A program made the position numbers and the translations under genes. The notes under the pieces are model-generated. The model saw nothing but the letters and a program-made list of their open reading frames with translations. It made no database searches and was not told where the DNA came from. Shown one piece after another: positions 23,351 through 34,480 of a stretch of 64,000 nucleotides of DNA. Each line of letters opens with the position of its first letter. Within the stretch, counting starts at the first letter, position 1. The DNA comes from Blastomyces gilchristii SLH14081 (Eukaryota; Ascomycota; Eurotiomycetes; Onygenales; Ajellomycetaceae), in contig NW_003101643.1 of the NCBI RefSeq assembly GCF_000003855.2, forward strand, positions 62,001 to 126,000. The letters run 5' to 3'.

Positions 23351-26300
23351 CTTGAGATAGTCAAACCAAGGGCACACTTCGAGAATGGGAATATGTAAGT
23401 CAAAGATTGCTCGAACGGATGAAGGTCACTATCGACGGAGGAGTATATCCAACACATCTTGCCAGGCGCGGTGTCCCCTTTATAACTCCCCAGTGAGAAC
23501 AACATAACAATCATGGTGACCCATGCGCAGCCTTAGCAGCTCCTCAATACTCCTCCCCTATCCCGGACATCCAGAGCTAGGAGGATCGCTTACCATGTGT
23601 CGCATGGGTACTCACGGGGAATACTGTACTGTGTATGTCTTCCAAGTGATAAACAGGGATCTCTAGAGCTTGTGTCTAGCAAACTAGGGTGTGATGATCA
23701 GAGGCCAGCTGATTCACAGCGGGCGAATTAGACAGTCAAAAACTCAGCAGCCAAGCCGAAGAACGGATTCCTGCCCTGGATTTGGAATCGTGGAAAGAAA
23801 CATCTTCTGAAAAAGAGGGATTTGATATGCGGAGAAGTCTTGCCCACGGTAGGGTGCCGTGCAATTTCGGGCCCTGGCGGATGGAGGCATATGAAATAGT
23901 ACAAACTTTCATGTTCCTCCCGACTCCAGCTCTGCCGCGGTGATGCTCGGCTGACGGCTAGTAGAGGACTGTCTGCTGTGTCAGTGGATTTTGGTCCCTG
24001 TCTATGAAACATCGATCATCGCCAATTTCGGACTAATCTGGGGGTAAGTCCTGATTGTCACAATTTTGTCAGTCTATGAAATGGAGTCCGTCTTGAACGG
24101 CCCTGGCCATATATCCCGTTAAACTTTCCTAGCTTGTTCACCCCAAGGCGATCCTTGGACCATTTGTCCGTTGAGATGGTTAAACGTATCAGGCTTTTTT
24201 TCTGGAGATTTTTTTATTTCCTTTTGGCGGAAGAATCTTCATTAGTTAGGGCAAGCTCGCACCGCACGCCCGTGATATCACGGCCAACGTGTAAGCATTA
24301 AAGCATTTGGATCCATTTGTCTTCGAAAGAGAAAAACTGCATAAAATCCCAACCATGTTGTGGGTAAAAACAAGGTTTAGCACAGAACGCGGGGAAAATA
24401 GCAGAGTAGTATTTGCTCAGGGGGATTTGCGAGCCATCCGCTTCACGATATAGTGAGCCCGGAGGGTGTCGCTATACGCAGCGTAGAATGAGACTAAAAG
24501 AACACGCGGCAGGCATTAACTAGTTATCGCGCGCCAAGGCGGCCCGAAGTTGCGCCTCCAAAAGAGCCGCCAAGTCCAGGCTTCAAAACAGGATGTTTTA
24601 TTAATATTATTGTGTATCCTTGACGGCGGTGATAATGATTGATGCTAAGGGTTGTGAGATCTGCAGGTTAGGCTCTCGCGAAAGCCAAAAATGTTCCCCA
24701 GATTATTAGCGGCGCCAGACCCAACGTCCGTCCTTGGGTATTGTCGCTTCTATCACTCTGGAGAAACCTTGTCTGGGAGAACACCTTGGCGATTTAACCG
24801 ATGGAAACCGTGTCGGAGGAGCTGAGTTTATGCAGACGAGGCGGCCGGTGTGAGTTGACAATTTTGTTGCGACAGGGTCTCCACCATTTCAAAACGCACT
24901 TCGAAGGGGTGTAAAGGAACTAGGTATTCTTCAGGCAGTTAATTTTTATCTTCCCCGCACGCTATCCTGCAAGTTATGAAGGCAATATTGCCCAAAGACA
25001 TACCTAGGTTCGCTGCTTGAAACCTGACAGGTAGTATCCTGGCTTCGCTCAGTGGCTCATTTTAAGGCTGTCGATATGGATCAAGGATTGTGTATCTTTT
25101 TCTTTAGCAATGCAACGACAGTCTACCAAGTTCCCCAAAATAAATAGAATGCCGAGCTTGGGAACGAAAGAAACCTGGCGAATCGACGGTGGGTAGGGAT
25201 GAAAAGTAAAATGAACAGGATTTGCACTATGCGGAGACGAGAGAAAAAGATTCCGAATAGCAACAATGAACGTGCCGTATACAGAGTACGCGGAATCGAA
25301 ATGGTGCAAGATTGATTACCTTCGAGTGATGGGCAAATGTTAGATACAAAAATGACAAAGGTCATCTAACTACCCCAGAATTTCTATCGCGATGGCGGGT
25401 ATCCCCACAATGGACCGCACTCGATGTGACACCGCGAGTGTTTTTGCTTGCTTGCATCTATACATCCTGCTTTCCCTTCCCTTAGCGACGGTACTCTTTA
25501 CCATCCAGATTGAACCGCCCATGTGGCCTTGTGCGGAAGCTGTCAAATCCATCCCCAGCGGTGCATAACTGTCAGCATCGCTGACCATCCGACGGAAAAC
25601 CACGGATGAGGTCGGGGACACAGAATTCCAAGCATAGGAAACCTATAGACTGTCGTCCATCCTTGAAGCGGTCAGGGCCATCCATGGCAAATTCAGGCTC
25701 GTTGGATCGCAGGGGGCTTCGCATGCTAGGTCGGGAAGCCTGTTATTGCTGGATGCCTTAGGATGTCCCTACGCAGAATGATATAGTACTAATATCCGAG
25801 AGGGGAGCTGCATCACCCTGGCTAGCAGTGAAGTATATGGATTGGGAGAGCGTCCCGTGGGTATTTTATCTATCCAGCATCAAAGTGACGCCCTTTTTGA
25901 CGTAATTTGGTAGGTCAATGAGTCTTGAAACTGTGACACACACATCTTCTAGTTCGAGCGGGATTCCCGAGAAGATTCGTCTTTGACTGAACGGCCCATC
26001 CATGCCTTAATGAAGGCAGGGCCTTATTCAATCAATCAATTCAGATTATCCTAGGTTTGACCAAACTGAATATATATATATATATATATATATATTATTT
26101 TTTTTATTTTTTTTGGTTCTCCTGGGACGCTCGGTGAGCAGCGAGTGAAAAATGTTGTTGATATTCAATTGGAAAAAATACTAAATATTGAAAAACAGAT
26201 ATCCAAAAAGGGCAAAAGTGGAAGCAAAGCAACGAAAAACACTGAAGTCATGCGGGTTTAACGCATATATTCTCATTCTAATTCGTGAGCTCATGCCGAA

Positions 26301-26588
26301 AACAAACATATGGGAACAAATATACCAAAATATAAGTAAATAATAACAAAACGCTTCATACAAATTACCAATTATCCGTCAGGCAAAAGGTGGTTCATCA
26401 GCAGTGGCGATATAGGGGTAGTGTATATCAGAGTTGAGCGCCAAAAGAGGAAAGATTCAATTCATAGTAAGCAGCTAAGTTAGCACGCTGTGGAACGTTT
26501 GCGGGGTTAAATTGGGAAGCGGAAGGTAATCCAGAGCAAACTGCTACGTCCTCCCAGGTCCTTTCTATTTAGAGAAGTGGAGGGCGCT
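23351..26588. other. Long intergenic region, no gene recognised
   Basis: About 3.2 kb between two minus-strand genes. It holds a TA dinucleotide tract at about 26071-26095 followed by T runs, and scattered short frames (23728-24012 and 25370-25621 on the minus strand) with no domain or splice partner. Base composition is normal, unlike the right end of the window. A non-coding RNA or long leader is possible, but I cannot support one. Confidence 0.5.
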
Positions 26589-28143
26589 CTAGAGTTTGTC
26601 AAGTTTCTTCAGAAACTTGCCAACACCTTTCCCAATCCCCGATGTCGACTGTCGCTGATTCTGTTTGACATATTTTGCATTGCCTTCAGCTTCCGTTGGC
26701 CGATAGACCTGGTGATGAATGTCATAGGAATTCCCTCCAGGTGGCGGTTGCTGTGGCTGGCCGTAAGAATAGTTCGCGTATCCACCAATTGGTGGCTGGG
26801 CAGACTGCGGGACATAGCCACCCTGGTAATGTTGATGTGTTGGGTTGTGAGGTGATACAGGTGGCGGACCAAAACTCTGCTGTCTGAATAAGTGCGCATT
26901 TGGGTCCTGCGGCGGTGGCGTATATGGCACTGCGCCTGGAGCTGCTGGTGGTACCTGTGCAGCGGTAGGAGGAGGAGCAAACGACATGCTGCCAGGATGG
27001 TTGTGGTTGTGTCCTGAAGAACGGGAGGAGATAGAGGACGTGTGGGCTAAACCGGCTGTTGGAGGCGGCGATGCATATTGTCCACCATATCCCGGGGCCT
27101 GGGTGGGTGGGGGAGGGGGAAATCCAGGAGACATTGGAGGAGGAGCGAATGCCTGACCATGATCTGATACGGCGGCAGCGGCAAGCCCAGTTCCAGCTGC
27201 TCCATCAGACGGTGGAGGCGTTTTCTCGCGCGGCTTAATGGGCTCTGGCGCGGCTGGCGCAGAAGGATTGTACGCAAGAGGAGTATAGTTGATCTGTGCT
27301 TCCTCTTGCTTGGAGGCGGGCGGGGCTTCTAAGGGACTAACTGGTTCTGATGGCGTTGGCTGAGTAGGTGGAGGCGCAAATTGTTGAGGAGCCAGCTGTG
27401 GCTGAGGCTGTTGTATTGGGGCAGGCTCAGTCTGAGAGTTTCTCGTCAGACCATTGTGGTAAGCTGGGTCGGTTATCGCTACATTTTCTAGCTTCTGGAC
27501 TACGGAGCTGATTGCAACCTCGTGCGCCTGGGGTTGTTGAGGGGCTGGCATAACATCGAGCTGCGTAGGAGCCAATAATTTACGAGCATTTTCAAAAAAT
27601 AGAGCGGCATCATTCGACGTCCAGAAATAGAGATCTAGGGTATGGAGTCGAAGAAATGACCTGCCTCCATCGCGAGGGTCAACGTTGAGCAGGAGCCACT
27701 CGTTTTGGCCAATGCTCGTAGGTGTTGGTGGCCCGGATGTATTCTGTCGATGAGCATGTACAGTCAAGGTGCAGAGAGTAGGGAATTTATCCGAATTGCG
27801 CAGATGAACAGTTCCCAGAGCTAAGATACCCCCGCGCTCGTCAGCATAGGGGGATTCGACTATGGACACTTAAATCTTGACATACATCCACAGAAAGCAT
27901 CCTGCTCGGGCAATCCTGGGTGATTCGCGATCTCGATTCTCGCCTTGTTCTGGACGGCATCATGATAAATGTACAGGTAGGAACCTTTGTCGAAGCGGTG
28001 GTGCAAGGGCCGCGGTGTAGGAGCCGAGAAGTAGTAGTGGACGTCAACAAAGCTGGTATCTTGTCAGTCACATATGTTCTCTATGGGATGTAGGCACTAT
28101 CTTACACCGTGAGCAAGCACACTTCGCTTGGGAGAGGAGGCAT
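26589..28143 (-). CDS. Pro/Gln-rich protein with conserved N-terminal domain
   Basis: Three exons: 28143-28106, 28052-27886 and 27820-26589, giving 478 residues. Intron 1 (53 nt) is GTAAGA to CCAG. Intron 2 (65 nt) has GTATGT, a CTGAC branch and TTAG; using it removes an apparent in-frame stop and restores DAFCGSLGTVHLRNSD. The first 150 residues are ordered (FVDVHYYFSAPTPRP, LHHRFDKGSYLYIYHD, then LHTLDLYFWTSNDAALFFEN) and look like a conserved fungal module. The remainder is a Pro/Gln/Tyr-rich disordered region ending in a short basic helix (GVGKFLKKLDKL). Family not recognised. The low-complexity part resembles RNA-binding or endocytic scaffold proteins, but no function is assigned. Confidence 0.82.
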
Positions 28144-28876
28144 CTTGTGCGACAAGCTCGTATGAGATTACGAGACAGCGGACAGAACAAGCGAAAAAGG
28201 AGGGTGGGGAGAGACGAAACAATAGAACAAGATGCGAGGCAGACAATGAGGGCTACTGGTTTATATTGAGGGCATGCCAGATGGGCGAAGAACAGTTAAT
28301 CGCCGCCATGGTGACTCTGCTGGCTGCTGCGGGTGCTGTTGCTGCAGCTGAGCCCCGCGCTTAGGCAGGACTGAAGCTGACCACTCACGGCGAGGAGCAG
28401 GGAGGAAGTCGCGAATTGCCTAATCCAGACATTGCGTGCCAAGCAAACCAACGCCGCCAGCGAAACCAATCACGTGACTCAGACATCGCAAATTTATTTG
28501 GCGGAAGTTTGTATGTAAACTCACTGCATTGACGGAGCTGGCAGACTGATATTCAACGAGGAGGTTAGGAAGATCACCACCCGCTCGACCAAATTTATGC
28601 ATGTTTCTACCAGTGAGTATCTCATTGAAGCCAATTGCATCTTCTACCCCTGCCTCTGCCTATCACTATCCATGGGTATAACTTACCAACCTCCCCTCAG
28701 CCAAACTTGCAACAAAATAGAAAAAGAGGCTATCCTCCAAGCTCCCAGCCCAACCAAAGAAAGGACTACGCAAACCAAATTCGAGGCGATAGCCTCCTCT
28801 CCTCTCCTCCCTCCGCCATACGCCTATAAGCAAACGAATAAGAAGGAAAATAAAACTTGAAACATCGTCCATCACA
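28144..28876. promoter_or_regulatory. Divergent promoter region
   Basis: A 0.73-kb spacer between the Pro/Gln-rich gene (minus) and uS8m (plus). It contains CCAAT-type sequence (ACCAATCACGTG at about 28464-28475), which also carries a CACGTG E-box. A pyrimidine-rich stretch at 28795-28812 lies before the uS8m start. Confidence 0.5.
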
Positions 28877-29389
28877 ATGTCCCTCGTCAACCTCGCCAAC
28901 GTCTGCTCCTCCATCACAAACGCCTCCAAGGCCCGCCTGGCCATAACCTCCATCTCAAACACAAAGCTCCACCTCCGCCTCGCCCTCGCCCTCCGCGATG
29001 CCGGCTTCATCTCCACCGTCGTGCTAGCCGGCCTCAACCCACCCCCGCAACACGTCCTCCTCAAGATCCCTGCCGCCAACGACGAAATCGAGCCCATCGA
29101 GCCCGTGACGAGGGAAAACGTCGCCTCGCGCCGCCTCTGGCTGGGGCTGAAATACTGGCAGAGCGAACCGGTCATTACCAAGATGTCGATGGTGAGCAAG
29201 CCCACGCGCCGGCTGACGCTGGATGTGCCCATGTTGAGAGATATTGTGCGCGGCCATAAGCGGAAGACAGTAGAGGGGTTGAGGTCGCCGGGGGAGTGTT
29301 TGTTTTTGTCGACTAATCAGGGGATTTTGGAGGCGAGGGAGTGTGTGGAGAAGATGACTGGAGGCATGGTGTTATGTAGAGTTGTTTGA
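28877..29389 (+). CDS. MRPS8: Mitochondrial small-subunit ribosomal protein uS8m
   Basis: A single exon of 170 residues. The start MSLVNLANVCSSITNASKAR corresponds to the uS8 N-terminus (short helix, N-x-S-x-A region). The C-terminal uS8 signature is present as STNQGILEARECVEKMTGGM, then VLCRVV at the very end. A central insert and basic VSKPTRRLTL strand are as in fungal mitochondrial S8 proteins. It binds 15S rRNA and the 5' domain of the mitoribosomal small subunit. Codon use is strikingly C-ending in the first half, consistent with good expression. Confidence 0.9.
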   Translation: MSLVNLANVCSSITNASKARLAITSISNTKLHLRLALALRDAGFISTVVLAGLNPPPQHVLLKIPAANDEIEPIEPVTRENVASRRLWLGLKYWQSEPVITKMSMVSKPTRRLTLDVPMLRDIVRGHKRKTVEGLRSPGECLFLSTNQGILEARECVEKMTGGMVLCRVV

Positions 29390-29805
29390 GCGGAGGTTTT
29401 TGTGGTGGTCTTTTTTTATTTTCCCCGCCCTCCTCTGTTTCCTTTCTTTTTTGGTTTTTGGCCGCATTTGGAATGGAGTTTGCACGTTTATCTGGTCTTT
29501 TACAGCAAGGCAGTACACGGCATTGGACTCGAGTTTTTGGAGGACCAGTGTCTGCGACATTTCTGTGTGTGTATGTATATTGTATATTATCGATGGATAA
29601 AATCCCCCCCGTCTCTCTATTTTGATTTTGATAGATGGTCAAGACCATTCTGTATAAAACTGGGGCTTTTAGACTCTACCATGTCTTCGATTTTTTTCTA
29701 CTTTCACAATGCAATGTCGACGAAATGGCGTGCAATGAGCAATGATGTGCCTAAGGTAATTTTTTTCCCGCGACGATGCAGCCAATCTGTGAACCTCTCC
29801 ACTGC

Positions 29806-29806
<1 letters not shown>

Positions 29807-29849
<43 letters not shown>
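29807..29849 (+). repeat. Poly(A) tract, 43 nt
   Basis: An uninterrupted run of A downstream of uS8m and next to the tRNA-Pro gene. Length of such tracts is unreliable in assemblies. Confidence 0.95.
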
Positions 29850-29851
<2 letters not shown>

Positions 29852-29925
29852 TCTCAACTTCATTGCGACTCAAAAATATATTCCAAGAAGAAAAGAGAGA
29901 GGAAAAAAAAGAAATCGAAACACCA

Positions 29926-30033
29926 GGGTCTTGCCGCGACTCGAACGCGGGGCCTCTCGCATATACATATAGTATGTCAGTGATGACTCAGGGTGAACCC
30001 TAAGCGAGAATCATACCACTAGACCACAAGACC
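29926..30033 (-). tRNA. tRNA-Pro(AGG) with a 36-nt intron
   Basis: On the minus strand the acceptor stem GGTCTTG pairs perfectly with CAAGACC, with discriminator C. The D arm is GGTCTAGTGGTATGATT, nearly identical to other eukaryotic tRNA-Pro. The anticodon stem is CTCGC/GCGAG with loop TTAGGG plus T, giving AGG, which after inosine modification reads CCU and CCC. The intron follows position 37. The T arm is CCGCG TTCGAGT CGCGG. Confidence 0.94.
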
Positions 30034-30540
30034 TGAGTTGTCATGACTACGACTGCGGTTAAAATTCCTAAGTACGATTGGGCCATATTTTTGGCGGTTT
30101 GGATGGAGCGGTTTGGACTTTGGTTCCCTGGTTTTTTTTTTCTTTGAGTTGATGGGATCGGGAGATACATGTGTTCAAGGACTTCTCTTTTTGTTGTAGT
30201 GTCCTGGGCGAGGTATATATTGTTCCGGTGTTGTTGTTAGAGGAGGGCCACTGCGAATGCGGAATATATATTCATGATGAACATCTACTCTAAGATCATA
30301 GGCAGGTTGAACAATCCCACCTTCTCCTCAAGCAACAAATATCAAGTTCATTACGAATCATAAGAGTTTTTTCATTGATCCCATCATTTTTTAATCATAA
30401 GTTTGATTCATGGATTGACGCTATATACGCAGAAACAGAATAACAGAATAACAGGAGTGAGAGAGGGATATAATAAAACGTAATTAACAAGATGGAAATA
30501 CACAAACAACCAAGGAAACAATAACAATAATAGTCAAGGG

Positions 30541-30573
<33 letters not shown>

Positions 30574-31394
30574 TACCAAATACCGGAGAAGAGACGTTAA
30601 GGGAGGACGGCTAGTAAAAGAGAGGAGAATTGTAGATATTTCTCATATACCCCACCCGAAACCCGTCTCGATTCGCGAGGCCGGGTATCTGTAACTCGGG
30701 TTTGGCTAGACAAGTGGAATGGGAGGGGACATGCGACGTGTGAGATCTGGGCGGAACAGGAACGAGATATGCGCGGCAAAAGGGAGCGAGAAGGAGAAGG
30801 AGAAGCGAGGCTTGTGGGCGGCCTATTTCCTGAATTTACCAGCCCAGCCCACCCCGCCCCTCAGGTTTCCCTCCTGTCGTCCACCTCCCTCTTTCCCCCT
30901 TTGATATCCCGTCCATTTTTTGATCATTCATTGCCCAACAACCGGCAGCCGACGGCAATCGTTGCTTTTTCTCCGCCGGCGTAGTGTTCCAAGGAAGCGA
31001 AGGTGAGTAAATGTTGGTCGGTCGGTCGGTCGGTCGGTCGGTCGACTTTTAGGCGTTGTTCATGTCGGAGTGCTCTTCCCCTTGTGTCTCCCGTTTCCAC
31101 TTCTGGCCCTTCTTCTCCGCAGGTTTGCATTGGTATATATAACCACATCTGTGTCGTTGCACGAGATAGGGATATCATGCCACCAAACCATGCCCATATA
31201 CACATGTATGTATATGCAAGGAAACTCCTCACCATCAGCCTACGAATATATTTTCCACCACCGTCTCCTCCCCTAAACCAACAACCGAAAAAAAAAAAAA
31301 AATAATAAAAAAAAAATAAAAATAAAAAACGAACTCCCTTCCTGAAAAGAAAATGACAAAGAATAAAAAAACACCAGCACCATAACCAAAAAAC
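30034..31394. repeat. Intergenic region with simple repeats
   Basis: No gene is seen in 1.36 kb. It contains a 30-nt poly(A) tract at 30541-30570, a GTCG tetranucleotide repeat of about eight units at 31014-31044, and an A-rich tract (A runs broken by T) at 31289-31329 just past the 3' end of the mitofissin gene. Confidence 0.7.
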
Positions 31395-32888
31395 TCAACG
31401 CCTCCTCTCAAAATACCCACTCGACCCCAACACCGCAACGCTCTGATCCATCACCCATTCGCCAATCCCCAAGTAACTTTCCAACCACTTAGTCACCTGC
31501 GGGTTATCCGATATCTTTTGCGAATTGAGGCTGGGGCTGAGAAAATGGGGTTGATCCGGCGACCCCACTTGACCCAACGACACGGACGCAGGGGGGATGT
31601 GATAGGCGGTTACAGTTGCGGTTTTGGTATGGTACGCAAGGGGCTCGGAAAAAGCTGGTCCTCCTCGTTTTCGGTGGGATGGGGTCTGTGTAATTCTTGT
31701 GGTTGCCGTATTGTGGGATAGGGAGGTGTAGTAGAGGCGGGTTAAACGAGGAGGAGGAGGAGGAGGAGGAGGAGGAGCAGTTCCTGTTTACTTGTGTCCC
31801 ATACCGCTACCGCAACATTCCGGTCCATCATTCCCCTCCCGTCGTCGCGCGTGGAAGTGGGGGGGAGAGGTGAGTGCATGTTAGCTTGTGTTTCCTTTTC
31901 ACGTGCATGTGTGGAAGATTTATGATGGGGGAAGAAGTGGGAGGGGAAGGAGTTTTTGCCGATAGATAAATAGCAGATTAAAAAATAGGAGGGGGCAATG
32001 ATATTTACGTTAGCCCTGTTGACCGCTTGATGCCAGCTAGAAATGCGGAGACTGTTTTTTGGGGCANNNNNNNNNNNNNNNNNNNNNNNNNNNNNNNNNN
32101 NNNNNNNNNNNNNNNNNNNNNNNNNNNNNNNNNNNNNNNNNNNNNNNNNNNNNNNNNNNNNNNNNNCCTCGGTCAATATAAATACTGAAATAGTCCTTTC
32201 CATTCAGTCATCTTCGTACTCCACAAAATGGTAGGGTTTTGAGCCACGCCTTGCGCTCCCTCCTCATTCCTAGCCTCACGGCTCAAAAACCCGCGGTTAT
32301 CCCGTCAGCCCAGTTGTCTCTTTGACAATTCATAATTCCGCATCGCTGACCCTGCCATCCCAGTGTTTGAAACATCCGGTGTCACTAATAAAGTTGTTCA
32401 TGAGCTCCACCCCCCGAGCCCACAGCTCTTCGTCCTGTCCCTGCTGCTGGACTTCGGCGCCCGAGAACTGCAATAGGCATGGCACACAAATGGTAAGCCG
32501 TCTGATCCCACGCCGACAATCTTTTGCCACTCTTTTACCACATCCCTCAGCAAGCTCCTGAGGCATGGTTCGTACTCTGTTAATGTCAACCCTGGGGCAA
32601 CAATAACTTGGTGACGGAGTGAACCCTGACCCTGCATGGCCTGGAAGGCTTCGTGTTGACTTGACAGAATCGAGCCAGGTAAAGAATGTGTAGTGTCTGT
32701 GCTTGATGCAATGCAATGACGGGGGGGGGGGGGGGGGGAATACGTACGGAGAACGGCATCAAAGGCGTAGTGGGTTATGCGTCCGAACTGAAGGGAGAGT
32801 GTCAGTAAGAATGCTACGGAGGGATGGGATTCATTCAACATGTAGGATCCAGAGAGGGAGTGTGCAGAGGGCAGAGACGAACCACCAT
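31395..32888 (-). CDS. ATG44: Mitofissin (DUF1748) Atg44-like small mitochondrial protein
   Basis: Four exons: 32888-32883 (6 nt, Met-Val), 32787-32748, 32051-32009 and 31536-31395. They sum to 231 nt, exactly 76 residues plus stop, with all three junction phases fitting. The joined product reads FGRITHYAFDAVL, then LSAFLAGIKRSTGLT, then PSLNSQKI, and ends WVMDQSVAVLGSSGYFERRR, the full DUF1748 pattern. Mitofissins act in the mitochondrial intermembrane space, bind lipid and drive fission during mitophagy. Intron 2 (696 nt as assembled) contains a 100-N gap and intron 3 is 472 nt; both are long for this organism. Intron 3 carries a GAG triplet repeat at 31748-31777. No frame longer than 60 codons covers the gene, so automated calling is likely to miss it. 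Confidence 0.87.
32067..32166. other. Assembly gap (100 N)
   Basis: Exactly 100 N, probably a gap of unknown size. It lies inside intron 2 of the mitofissin gene, 16 bases upstream of exon 3, so the true intron length is uncertain. Confidence 0.99.
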
Positions 32889-34480
32889 GGTTGATAGATT
32901 TGGTGTATGTTATCGAGGGGTGTTATGTACAGCCACGCTTTTCTTGCTCGGCTGATAGAAGACAACAGACAAGGATATCGTGAAGAAGAAGAGGAAGAAG
33001 CTTCGGAGAGGTGGATTTGATATTTGATATTGTCGAAGATATATACCCTACCACTGATGTTGCGATGTTTGCTAGCAGGTTGGTTCGGGCAATTCGGTTG
33101 CCTGGGAAAGCCAATGAGGCATGTGGGAAGTCATGTGACGGACCTGGACGGATCGGATCCATCCATTCCATATATATATAAGAGACGATTTACTGCTAGT
33201 CCAGACTAGGACTAGTGTTTAGATTGGATGTCTACGGAAAAACATAAATCCAGGAGATTAGCGCCACAGTTGATCCAGCCAATCAGCAGCCAGATTCCCC
33301 GCTGCACGTGGTGGGGCTCCTTTGGCCGGGTCTGGATCTAGGGCTCTTACGCAAAGATCACGCGCAAAAGGCAATTGTGTGTTCAACGATTTGTGAAATA
33401 GAGATATAAATATATATACTCATTCTTGAGGTGTCTGGGAGGGGTATCTGGGTATCTGGGACGAAGGGGGGTGTTTCTGATAGATTTTGGGGTGTTCAAC
33501 GGCATCCAAATAGAAAGAATGGTTGAGTTGCAACAGAAGAATGCGACTGCAGCGGCGATTGCGGAGCAACTTGGAAAGTGGGTTTTGTTGGCTGATAAAG
33601 AGCTCACTCACTCTGAGCTCTGTGTATGTATACTATACGTTGGAACAATAAAATAATAATAATACGGAGTAATAAATCAGTAATAATAGTAATAAATAAG
33701 TTAACTAAGTTAGTTAAAATAAATATGTATGACGTAAAGCAATGTTTATAAAAAGGGAGATTTGTTTCTTCCTGTAGCTGATATCTTCTTCTCTTCCAAT
33801 TCTGTTTCCCTCTTTTTTACTCCTGTAACTAACTACATAGAAGAAGAAGAAGCTGATGACTACTAACTAGTTCTTGTAACAAGAGATATCAACTATCTCT
33901 CTTCCTTCCATCCACCTATATTAGTAGTTTGCGTTATTCGTTATTCTGCAAACAACCAACCAACCAACCAACCCCCCTTGTCCGCCCTTGTTCGAGCAAA
34001 AAACGAACTATCACAAGCTAACCAAGAACGAGATAGAAAGGAAAAGAAAAGAAGAAAAAAAGAAAAGAAAAAGAAAAGAAAAGAAAACAATACAATACAG
34101 AGACAGACCCCTAACCCGGGACCTCAGCATTGTTCCCAGTGAGCTCTCTCCCATCCCATCCCTAGCACACGAGGCTTGCCGTTGTTCTTTGTTTCCTGGC
34201 TGGTTGGGAATTGTGTAACTACGCCAACACATCTCCGGCCGCCTCCAAGATTCAACCAACGTGCCATTTAATATTAATATTATTTAATATTATTATTGGA
34301 TTGGGAACGTAAGAATAACCCAGAAGCTTGCTGGCTGAGGGATAAGTTACCTCACACCTCTTTTCTTTTCCTCCCTCTGCTCTACTTCTTCTCCATCTTC
34401 TTTTTTCCGCCACCAGTTCTTTTATCACCTCTGCAACCGTGGCCTCGCTACAAGGTCAACAGCAACAACCCACCACCAAA
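32889..34480. promoter_or_regulatory. Divergent intergenic region with the pyruvate kinase promoter
   Basis: About 1.6 kb between mitofissin and pyruvate kinase with no gene seen. A pyrimidine-rich stretch (CTCTTTTCTTTTCCTCCCTC type) at about 34356-34420 lies directly upstream of the pyruvate kinase start, as is common in strongly expressed fungal glycolytic genes. A TACGGAGTA motif is at about 33662-33671, a CACGTG E-box at about 33305, and AT-rich triplet repeats (AATAAT) at 33646-33700. Confidence 0.55.

Noticed and set aside
27860..27885. 26-nt intron (GTATGT...CATAG) in the Pro/Gln-rich gene
   Set aside because: Too short to splice. The same donor with the acceptor at 27821 gives a normal 65-nt intron with a CTGAC branch and a better protein.
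29402..29983. 193-codon frame over the poly(A) tract near tRNA-Pro
   Set aside because: It translates a homopolymer into poly-Lys and runs into the antisense of the tRNA gene.
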